A model generated the notes under the pieces. That model ran no database searches and was not told the origin of the DNA. It was given only the letters and a program-made list of their open reading frames with translations. A DNA stretch of 15,821 nucleotides from Clostridia bacterium. GTDB lineage: Bacteria; Bacillota; UBA994; PWPR01. A program made the position numbers and the translations under genes. Positions 1 to 6,342 of this stretch are shown piece after piece; position 1 is the stretch's first letter, and every line of letters starts with the position of its first letter. The stretch lies in assembly GCA_003557085.1 (NCBI GenBank), contig PWPR01000212.1, positions 1 to 15,821 of the forward strand, in the 5' to 3' direction.

Positions 1-1
1 G

Positions 2-1315
2 CCAGATTCAGTTTTTTTGACATTGCTAATGTTGGGAGTAGCTAAAAGCTGTGGATTTAAGCTTCATCTTGTACACCTAGATCATTGCTTGAGAGGACAA
101 GACTCCATAGATGACTCCTTATTTGTGAGAAGTCTAGCTGAGAAGAGTTCTATTTCTTGCAAAATTAAGAGAGTTAATATTCCAAGAATAATGAAAGGTG
201 AAAAAGGATCAAGCCAAGAAATATGCAGAAAGTATAGAATGGAATTTTTTAGTCAGGAAATTAAGAGAATAAAAGCCTTTGGTATTGCACTTGGTCATAA
301 CAAGGGAGACCAAGTTGAAACAGTTTTAATTAATTTGATTAGAGGTTCAGGACTTAATGGCTTAGCAGGGATGAAGTCTATTGAGAATAAGGACAATTAT
401 ACTGTTTATAGACCTATATTAAATGTTTTAAGAGAAGATATTGAGAGAATATTGCGTGAAGAGAATCAAAACTATAGAGTAGACAGCTCAAATTTAGAAG
501 ATGATTACACAAGAAATCATATCAGAAACAATCTTTTGCCATTCCTTAAGGAAAATTATAATCCTAATATTATAGATACACTTTTTAATACTGCAGAGAT
601 TATTAAGAATGACAATGACTTTTTAAATGATTATGTTAGTAAGCTATATAACAATATTTTTCAGGAGAACAATGGACTTCTTAAGGCTAATGCAGATAAA
701 ATTTTAAATAAAAGTAAAGCATTGCAAGCGCGCTTACTAAGGCATGCTTATGAGAAACTTGTAGGAAGTTTAGAAATGATTACATATAAGCATAGCAATG
801 ATATGATTGATGTGGTAAAATCTGCCCATGGGTTTGAGGTTAGCTTACCAAATAGAATTGTCATTAAAAGAGTATACGAGGAACTTTGGATATATCAACA
901 AGATCATTTTGAGCAAGAAACATTACCTAGGTGTAAGCTTGAACTGAATGAAATAGTTTATTATCACGATGTTAAGCTAAAAGCTTATAAGCTTGAGAGA
1001 GAAGAGTTTGATTATGATAATGCTTATTATTATGACTACGATAAAATAGAGTTCCCTTTACATATACGCACACGAGAAGCTGGTGATAGATTCAATCCTT
1101 ATGGTATGAATGGTAGCAAGAAGATAAAAGATTATCTAATTGACGAAAAAGTACCATATCAAACGAGAGATGCAATTCCTTTATTAGTTGATAATAAAGG
1201 AGAGATTTTAGCTGTAATAGGCTTGAGGCGATCAAATAGAGCTCTTGTGGATAAAAATACTCAAAATATATTTAAGCTTGACATTTTGGAGGTGCCAAAT
1301 TGGAAAAAGATATAA
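2..1315 (+). CDS. tilS: tRNA(Ile)-lysidine synthetase TilS, 5'-truncated by window edge
   Basis: TilS uses ATP and lysine to convert C34 of the CAU-anticodon tRNA-Ile to lysidine, so that it reads AUA; it is cytosolic and essential in most bacteria. The reading frame is open from base 2, where it encodes P-D-S-V-F-L, the end of the N-type ATP pyrophosphatase PP-loop (SGGxDSxxL). The TTG at 17 is therefore an internal codon, and about 30 N-terminal residues lie upstream. Family motifs follow in order: HLDHCLRG, GHNKGDQVETVLINLIRGSGLNGLAGM (about 290-375), RNHIRNNLLPFL (about 510-545) and the C-terminal domain with REAGDRFNPYGMNG and RDAIPLLVDNKGEILAVIGLRRS (about 1072-1230). The visible 437 residues plus the missing part fit the usual 430-470. 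An odd Tyr/Asp-rich patch (about 1006-1050) precedes the C-terminal domain. Its 3' end overlaps hpt by 16 bases, indicating coupled expression. Confidence 0.95.
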   Translation, partial: PDSVFLTLLMLGVAKSCGFKLHLVHLDHCLRGQDSIDDSLFVRSLAEKSSISCKIKRVNIPRIMKGEKGSSQEICRKYRMEFFSQEIKRIKAFGIALGHNKGDQVETVLINLIRGSGLNGLAGMKSIENKDNYTVYRPILNVLREDIERILREENQNYRVDSSNLEDDYTRNHIRNNLLPFLKENYNPNIIDTLFNTAEIIKNDNDFLNDYVSKLYNNIFQENNGLLKANADKILNKSKALQARLLRHAYEKLVGSLEMITYKHSNDMIDVVKSAHGFEVSLPNRIVIKRVYEELWIYQQDHFEQETLPRCKLELNEIVYYHDVKLKAYKLEREEFDYDNAYYYDYDKIEFPLHIRTREAGDRFNPYGMNGSKKIKDYLIDEKVPYQTRDAIPLLVDNKGEILAVIGLRRSNRALVDKNTQNIFKLDILEVPNWKKI

Positions 1316-1839
1316 GTAAAATATTAATTACTGAGAAAGAAATTCAAGAAAAAGTTAAAGAAATGGGTAAAATCATTAGTCTAGACTATAAGGGAAAAGA
1401 AGTTCTCTTGATTTGCGTATTAAGAGGGTCCATCATGTTTACTGCAGACTTAATGCGTCATATTACTGTTCCAGTGATAGTTGATACAATTGCAGTTAGT
1501 AGCTATGGAGATCAAACAAAGTCTAGTGGTGTAGTGCGGCTCCTGAAGGATTTGGATGAAGATATTACTAATAAGCATGTTCTGATAGTAGAAGACATTG
1601 TTGATAGTGGACTTACATTGAAGTACTTAAGAAAAGTACTACAACAAAGGAGACCAGCTTCTATTAAGGTTTGTACATTGCTTAACAAGCAAGAGAGAAG
1701 AGTCCATGATGCAAGTCCAGATTATTACGGTTTCATTATACCTGATGAGTTTGTTGTTGGATATGGATTAGACTATGATGAGCACTATAGGCAGCTGCCA
1801 TTTATAGGCATATTAGACAGTAAAATTTATAAAGACTAA
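1300..1839 (+). CDS. hpt: hypoxanthine phosphoribosyltransferase
   Basis: This cytosolic purine-salvage enzyme transfers the phosphoribosyl group of PRPP to hypoxanthine (and usually guanine), giving IMP or GMP. The 179-residue product matches the family length. The PRPP-binding signature VEDIVDSGLT sits at residues 97-106, with the upstream VLRGSIMFTADL loop at about 40-51 and the flexible-loop region SSYGDQTKSSG at 67-77. The C-terminal part has PDEFVVGYGLDYDEHYRQLPFIG, typical of bacterial HPRTs. The start is TTG at 1300, chosen because GGAGGT (1288-1293) lies six bases upstream; it overlaps the end of tilS by 16 bases. The order tilS-hpt-ftsH is conserved in Bacillota. From recall, TilS and HprT of Bacillus subtilis have been reported to act together as an activator of ftsH; whether that applies here cannot be judged from sequence. 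Confidence 0.97.
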   Translation: MEKDISKILITEKEIQEKVKEMGKIISLDYKGKEVLLICVLRGSIMFTADLMRHITVPVIVDTIAVSSYGDQTKSSGVVRLLKDLDEDITNKHVLIVEDIVDSGLTLKYLRKVLQQRRPASIKVCTLLNKQERRVHDASPDYYGFIIPDEFVVGYGLDYDEHYRQLPFIGILDSKIYKD

Positions 1840-1856
1840 TAATCTTAATTAAATAA

Positions 1857-1885
1857 TTGTTAGTTATGAGTTGCTATGATAGAAT
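1857..1885 (+). promoter_or_regulatory. probable sigma-A promoter of ftsH (extended -10)
   Basis: TTGTTA (1857-1862) and TAGAAT (1880-1885) are separated by 17 bases, with TG at 1877-1878 giving an extended -10. It lies in the 86-base gap between hpt and ftsH, 41 bases ahead of the start codon. No terminator is visible after hpt, so ftsH could also receive read-through from tilS-hpt. Confidence 0.65.
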
Positions 1886-1925
1886 ATAGTAGAGTTTTTA
1901 GGAATTAGAGAGGAGGACACTGCGT

Positions 1926-3746
1926 TTGAACAAAAGAGTTCGCACAGCTAGTGTTTATATATTATTAATAATTATCGCTTTATCTCTTATAAATTATTTT
2001 ACTTTGACTGGAGATGAAGTATCACGTCCAGATTATATGACTTTCAATAAACAGGTTGAAAATGGGATGGTACATTCTTTAGTCATCGAAGGTAATCAAG
2101 GTAGAGGTGAATATACGGATGGATCTGAGTTTGAAATTTATTTACCTCCAGAAGATGAAGCTTTACGTACTTTAATGAAAGAGAAAATACCAAGGCTAGA
2201 GTACAAGCCTTCACCTGGTGCTCCATGGTGGACAGTTGCTTTATCTTATGTATTACCATTTGTTTTAATTATAGGTATTTGGTTTTTCTTCATTAACAGG
2301 TCGCAAGGTGGCGGCAGTAAAGCTATGAGCTTTGGTAAAAGTCGGGCAAAATTGCACGAAGGAACTAGGTCAAAAATTACCTTTGAAGATGTTGCTGGCT
2401 ATGAAGAAGTTAAAGATGAGCTTACAGAAATAGTGGCTTTTCTAAAGAAGCCGGGTAAGTTTATTGAAATGGGAGCAAGAATACCTAAAGGAATATTGTT
2501 ATATGGACCTCCTGGAACAGGAAAAACATATATGGCAAGAGCTGTTGCAGGAGAAGCAGGAGTACCATTTTTTAGTATAAGTGGTTCTGATTTCGTGGAA
2601 ATGTTTGTTGGTGTTGGAGCTTCTAGAGTAAGAGATATGTTTGAGAATGCAAAGAAAAGTGCACCTTGCATTTTGTTTATTGATGAAATAGATGCAGTAG
2701 GAAGACATAGAGGTGCTGGTTTAGGTGGAGGACATGACGAGAGAGAGCAGACACTTAATCAGTTGCTTGTGGAGATGGATGGTTTTGAGATTAATGAGAG
2801 CGTAATAATTATGGCTGCCACAAATAGGCCAGACATTTTAGACCCAGCTTTACTTAGACCAGGAAGGTTTGACAGGCAGACTTTTGTTGGGAGACCAAAT
2901 ATAAAAGAGAGAGAAGCAATCTTAGCTATTCATAGTAAGAAAAAGCCTTTAGCTGATGATGTAGTGCTTAATGTTTTAGCTAGAAGCACTCCTGGATTTA
3001 CAGCAGCAGATTTAGAAAACTTATTAAATGAAGGTGCTTTGTTAGCTGCTAGAAGTAATAAAAACATAATTGAAATGGAAGATCTTGAGGAAGCTATAAG
3101 CAGAGTAATGGCTGGGCCTCCAAAGAAGATCAGAGTAGATAATGAAAAAAGCAGAAAAATAACTGCATATCACGAAGCAGGACATGCTATTGTAGGGCAT
3201 TACATGCCTCATATGGATCCTATTCATACAATAACTATTGTCCCACGTGGTAAAGCCGGTGGATTTACTATGGCACTTCCAAAAGAAGATGTGAGTTACG
3301 TAACAAGATCTGAGTTTTATGATAGGATTGCTTATGCACTTGGTGGTAGAATAGCAGAGAAGCTTATTTTTGATGATATTACTACTGGAGCTAGCGACGA
3401 TCTAAGAAGAGTTTCTGAAATGGCTAGGGCTATGGTAACTGAGTATGGAATGAGTGAAAAACTTGGTCCGATAACCTACGGGCAAAAGTCAGATGAAGTT
3501 TTCTTAGGTAGAGATATTGCTAGAGAGCATATGCATAGTGATGAGATTTCTGCATTAATAGATGATGAAGTTCAAAACATTGTGCAAATTGGCTATAAAC
3601 GAGCTGAAGATGTATTGACTGAATATATGGATCAATTGCATGCAGTAGCTCAGGAGTTATTAGACAATGAAATTCTTAAAGCTGAGGACTTCCTTAGATT
3701 TGTTGATGATAAGCCAAAAATAAGAACAAAGTATGAAACTATTTAA
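1926..3746 (+). CDS. ftsH: ATP-dependent zinc metalloprotease FtsH
   Basis: FtsH is a membrane-anchored AAA+ protease that forms hexamers and degrades misassembled membrane proteins and selected cytosolic regulators. The 606-residue product shows an N-terminal membrane segment (about 8-28), a small extracytoplasmic domain, a second membrane segment (about 102-123) and the AAA module: Walker A GPPGTGKT (194-201), pore FVG (227-229), Walker B ILFIDE (249-254) and second region of homology with RPGRFDR (311-317). The M41 protease domain has HEAGH (416-420) and a probable third zinc ligand in GASDD (Asp492). The residue after Walker A is Tyr-Met rather than the common Leu-Leu. The C-terminal tail is shorter than in the roughly 640-residue E. 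coli and Bacillus proteins. The TTG start at 1926 is supported by AGGAGG at 1911-1916, nine bases upstream. It has its own promoter and is closed by a terminator. Confidence 0.98.
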   Translation: MNKRVRTASVYILLIIIALSLINYFTLTGDEVSRPDYMTFNKQVENGMVHSLVIEGNQGRGEYTDGSEFEIYLPPEDEALRTLMKEKIPRLEYKPSPGAPWWTVALSYVLPFVLIIGIWFFFINRSQGGGSKAMSFGKSRAKLHEGTRSKITFEDVAGYEEVKDELTEIVAFLKKPGKFIEMGARIPKGILLYGPPGTGKTYMARAVAGEAGVPFFSISGSDFVEMFVGVGASRVRDMFENAKKSAPCILFIDEIDAVGRHRGAGLGGGHDEREQTLNQLLVEMDGFEINESVIIMAATNRPDILDPALLRPGRFDRQTFVGRPNIKEREAILAIHSKKKPLADDVVLNVLARSTPGFTAADLENLLNEGALLAARSNKNIIEMEDLEEAISRVMAGPPKKIRVDNEKSRKITAYHEAGHAIVGHYMPHMDPIHTITIVPRGKAGGFTMALPKEDVSYVTRSEFYDRIAYALGGRIAEKLIFDDITTGASDDLRRVSEMARAMVTEYGMSEKLGPITYGQKSDEVFLGRDIAREHMHSDEISALIDDEVQNIVQIGYKRAEDVLTEYMDQLHAVAQELLDNEILKAEDFLRFVDDKPKIRTKYETI

Positions 3747-3749
3747 TAA

Positions 3750-3774
3750 AAAGCCAGCTTATGCTGGTTTTTTT
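3750..3774 (+). terminator. intrinsic terminator after ftsH
   Basis: CCAGC (3754-3758), loop TTAT, GCTGG (3763-3767) followed by a run of seven T; the stem is extended by flanking A-T/G-T pairs. It begins a few bases after the ftsH stop codon and isolates ftsH from the next gene. Confidence 0.88.
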
Positions 3775-3775
3775 G

Positions 3776-3804
3776 TTCTTAATATCCTAAATCTTTGTTA
3801 TAAT
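3776..3804 (+). promoter_or_regulatory. extended -10 promoter of the CofE-like gene
   Basis: A perfect TATAAT (3799-3804) preceded by TG (3796-3797) forms an extended -10. The best -35 at 17-base spacing, TTCTTA (3776-3781), is weak and lies just past the T-run of the ftsH terminator. The expected transcript would start near 3811, about 30 bases before the GTG start. Confidence 0.65.
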
Positions 3805-3841
3805 ACAGTAAGTTAATAATCTCAAAAAGGGGTTGTCAAGC

Positions 3842-4540
3842 GTGGGAAATAATGAACTACCTTTTCCATACACAGTCAAGGAAATTGACTTAAAAAAATA
3901 TGCACGTATGCCAGTTAGAACGCATCTTATTCAAGCTGGAGAAAATATTGTGGAAGTTGTTGTTAAGTATACAAAAGATATTGTGAATAATGATGATATT
4001 GTCTTCATAAGTGAAAAAGCGACAGCTGCTAGCCAAGGACGAGCGTATTATTTGCATGAGATAGAACCTGGTTTTTTTGCCATTTTCCTTTCAAAGCATG
4101 TTAAGAAGGTTCCTTACGGCATAGGTTTAGGTTGTCCACACTCAATGCAGATGGCTATTCAAGAATGTGGCCTAATCAGAATACTTTTTGCAGCTGCTGT
4201 ACATGTAGTTAGTAAAGTTCTTCTTAAAAGAGATGGTGATTTCTATAGAGTTGCTGGTAAGCAAGCAGCATTGATTGATGGCCCTGTGGCTTATGCAATC
4301 CCACCTTTTAATAAGATGGTTGTTTTAGGTCCTAAAGATCCAGAAGGCATAGCCAGAAGAATTTCTCAAGAAATAAACTGCCGTGTCTGTATAGTAGATG
4401 TCAATGATATTGCAGGTGCATGGGTTATAGGCTCTTCGGAAGGTCTAGATGAGAAGCTTGTTGAAGTTATATTAGACGATAATCCGCTAGGTCAAACTGA
4501 TGAGCAAACCCCTTTAGGTATAATTAGAAGGCTTTCATAA
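3842..4540 (+). CDS. orphan coenzyme F420-0:L-glutamate ligase (CofE)-like protein
   Basis: The 232-residue protein resembles the CofE / F420 ligase fold (Pfam F420_ligase), whose founding members use GTP to add glutamate to F420-0. Supporting stretches are DDIVFISEKATAASQGR (51-67, like the N-terminal CofE signature), VDVNDIAGAWVIGSS (185-199) and NPLGQTDEQTPLGIIRR (214-230), which parallels the GQ-DEQTP segment near the CofE C-terminus. There is no signal peptide or clear membrane segment. I chose GTG at 3842 because AAGGGG (3827-3832) sits nine bases upstream; the in-frame TTG at 3833 would directly abut that site. No other F420 gene (cofC, cofD, cofG/H) lies in the window, so the true substrate is unknown. 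fhs follows 93 bases later on its own promoter. Family membership is fairly secure; function is not. Confidence 0.75.
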   Translation: MGNNELPFPYTVKEIDLKKYARMPVRTHLIQAGENIVEVVVKYTKDIVNNDDIVFISEKATAASQGRAYYLHEIEPGFFAIFLSKHVKKVPYGIGLGCPHSMQMAIQECGLIRILFAAAVHVVSKVLLKRDGDFYRVAGKQAALIDGPVAYAIPPFNKMVVLGPKDPEGIARRISQEINCRVCIVDVNDIAGAWVIGSSEGLDEKLVEVILDDNPLGQTDEQTPLGIIRRLS

Positions 4541-4582
4541 AATTAAATCTTTCCAAAAACTTTATTTAAATATTTTATGAAA
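4533..4582. repeat. 11-bp inverted repeat flanking the CofE-like gene end and fhs leader
   Basis: TTTCATAAAAT (4533-4543, covering the CofE-like stop codon) is the exact reverse complement of ATTTTATGAAA (4572-4582), with a 28-base loop. There is no T-run directly after it, and the right arm lies about 14 bases upstream of the fhs -10. It could be a weak hairpin, a regulator site or chance in AT-rich DNA. Confidence 0.4.
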
Positions 4583-4592
4583 AGTCTTTTAG

Positions 4593-4601
4593 TGTTATAA
4601 T
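4593..4601 (+). promoter_or_regulatory. extended -10 promoter of fhs
   Basis: TGTTATAAT (TATAAT at 4596-4601, TG at 4593-4594) lies 33 bases before the fhs start. No good -35 is visible at 16-18 bases; TTTTAT (4573-4578) is the poor best candidate. The same nine bases occur at 3796-3804 upstream of the previous gene. Confidence 0.6.
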
Positions 4602-4633
4602 AAAAATGTTAATTATTAATAGGAGGTAATAGG

Positions 4634-6298
4634 ATGAAAAGTGATGTTCAAATTGCTCAAGAAGCAAAAATGGAACCAATTGATCAAATAGCACAGCAAA
4701 TAGGTATTAATGAAGATGAACTAGAATTATATGGTAAGTATAAAGCTAAAGTAAACCTTAAAATTTGGGATAGAATTAAAGATAATAAAGATGGTAAACT
4801 TATTCTTGTTACTGCAATAACACCTACTCCAGCTGGTGAAGGAAAAACTACTACAACTATTGGCTTAGGGCAAGCGCTTGCAAAGCTTGGTAAGAAGACA
4901 ATGATGGCAGTTAGAGAACCTTCTCTGGGACCATGTATGGGTATGAAAGGTGGAGCTGCTGGTGGAGGATATTCTCAAGTAGTTCCTATGGAAGACATAA
5001 ATTTACACTTTACAGGGGATATTCCTGCGATTCAAACAGCTCATAATTTATTATGTGCTATGCTGGATAATCACTTATATAGAGGAAATAAGCTCAAGAT
5101 AGATCCTAGAAATATTGTTATCAATAGAGTAATGGATATGAATGAAAGAGCTCTGAGAGATATTGTTGTTGGCCTTAATAATAATGGATTAACAAGAGAA
5201 GTTCACTTTGATATTACTGTTGCATCTGAAGTAATGGCAATATTGTGCTTAGCCTCAGATCTTCAAGATTTAAAGATGAGATTAAGTAAAATGATTGTAG
5301 CGTTTAATACAGATGGTGATCCAGTTACTTGTGGTGATTTAAATGCACAAGGCGCAATGGCTTTACTATTAAAGAACGCTATTAACCCTAATCTTGTGCA
5401 GACATTAGAGCATGTTCCTGTATTTATACATGGAGGTCCTTTTGCTAATATTGCACACGGTGCTAACAGCATTGTTGCATCAAAGATAGGAATCAAACTA
5501 GCAGATTACTTTGTCACAGAAGCAGGATTTGGTGCGGACTTAGGTGCTGAGAAATTCTTTGACATAAAATCTAGATTTGCAGGATTTAAACCTGATGCTG
5601 TAGTCTTAGTTGCTACAATAAGAGCCTTGAAAATGAATGGTGGAGTAGCAAAGAAAGACTTAGATGAAGAAAATATTGAAGCACTAAGAGAAGGTTTTGC
5701 TAATTTGGAACGTCATGTAGAAAACATTAAGAAGTTTGGCTTAACTCCTGTGGTAGCAATCAACAGATTCCCATCTGATACCGAAAAAGAGATAGCAGTA
5801 GTGGATGAAGTGTGTAATAAGCTTGGTGTGAGAGTTGCACTTTCTGAAGTATTTGCTAAAGGTGGAGATGGTGGCGTAGAATTAGCTAAAGAAATTATTG
5901 AAGTAATTGAAGAAGGTAAAGCTAACTTCAAGCCTTTATATGAAGATGAGTTACCACTAGATAAGAAAATCGAAAAGATTGCTAAAGAAATTTATAGAGC
6001 AGATGGAGTTATTATTAACAAAAAAGCTCGTAATAAGCTAAAGTCATATGAAAAGCTTGGCTATGGCAATTTCCCAATTTGCATGGCTAAGACTCAGTAC
6101 TCTTTCTCTGATAATCCTAAACTGGTTAATGCACCAGAAGGTTTTAAAATAAGAATTAGAGATGTTAGAGTTTCTGCCGGGGCTGGCTTTATCGTAGCTT
6201 TAGCAGGGTCAATAATGACCATGCCAGGCTTGCCTAGCGTACCTGCTGCAGAAAATATGGATATCAAAGAAGATGGTACAATAGTAGGCTTGTTCTAA
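4634..6298 (+). CDS. fhs: formate--tetrahydrofolate ligase
   Basis: This cytosolic enzyme joins formate to tetrahydrofolate at the cost of ATP, giving 10-formyl-THF. It is the entry step of the methyl branch of the Wood-Ljungdahl pathway in acetogens, but is also used by other anaerobes for purine and formate metabolism. The 554-residue length is normal for the family (about 556-560). Diagnostic stretches are the P-loop TPAGEGKT (65-72) and EPSLGPCMGMKGGAAGGGYSQV (95-116), both standard for bacterial Fhs; ITVASEVMAILCLASDLQDLK and FVTEAGFGADLGAEKFFDIK also fit. AGGAGGT (4621-4627) six bases before ATG at 4634 fixes the start. The gene stands alone between its own promoter and a strong terminator. 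None of the other Wood-Ljungdahl genes (folD, metF, acs/cdh) is in the window, so an acetogenic lifestyle cannot be inferred. glyA at 13832 supplies the other one-carbon entry. Confidence 0.98.
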   Translation: MKSDVQIAQEAKMEPIDQIAQQIGINEDELELYGKYKAKVNLKIWDRIKDNKDGKLILVTAITPTPAGEGKTTTTIGLGQALAKLGKKTMMAVREPSLGPCMGMKGGAAGGGYSQVVPMEDINLHFTGDIPAIQTAHNLLCAMLDNHLYRGNKLKIDPRNIVINRVMDMNERALRDIVVGLNNNGLTREVHFDITVASEVMAILCLASDLQDLKMRLSKMIVAFNTDGDPVTCGDLNAQGAMALLLKNAINPNLVQTLEHVPVFIHGGPFANIAHGANSIVASKIGIKLADYFVTEAGFGADLGAEKFFDIKSRFAGFKPDAVVLVATIRALKMNGGVAKKDLDEENIEALREGFANLERHVENIKKFGLTPVVAINRFPSDTEKEIAVVDEVCNKLGVRVALSEVFAKGGDGGVELAKEIIEVIEEGKANFKPLYEDELPLDKKIEKIAKEIYRADGVIINKKARNKLKSYEKLGYGNFPICMAKTQYSFSDNPKLVNAPEGFKIRIRDVRVSAGAGFIVALAGSIMTMPGLPSVPAAENMDIKEDGTIVGLF

Positions 6299-6308
6299 AA
6301 CATAAAGC

Positions 6309-6342
6309 AAATCTCCTAAACTTTTTAGTTTAGGAGATTTTT
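6309..6342. terminator. bidirectional terminator between fhs and the minus-strand membrane gene
   Basis: A perfect 14-bp stem, AAATCTCCTAAACT (6309-6322) and AGTTTAGGAGATTT (6327-6340), with a TTTT loop is followed by more T on the plus strand (T-run 6338-6342). On the minus strand the stem is followed by a T-rich stretch (GCTTTATGTTTTA). The stop codon of the minus-strand gene (6343-6341) directly abuts the stem, so the hairpin can end both convergent transcripts. Confidence 0.9.

Noticed and set aside
17..19. TTG at 17 as the start of tilS
   Set aside because: The frame is open back to base 2 and encodes the end of the PP-loop (P-D-S-V-F-L), so the gene begins upstream of the window.
2399..2708. 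Overlapping minus-strand open frames inside ftsH
   Set aside because: They are antisense to the conserved AAA domain of ftsH and look like by-products of its codon usage.
3833..3835. TTG at 3833 as start of the CofE-like gene
   Set aside because: It directly abuts the ribosome site AAGGGG; GTG at 3842 has proper spacing.
4541..4633. THF or other riboswitch upstream of fhs
   Set aside because: The predicted leader after the -10 is only about 25 bases, too short for a known riboswitch, and no conserved pairing was seen.
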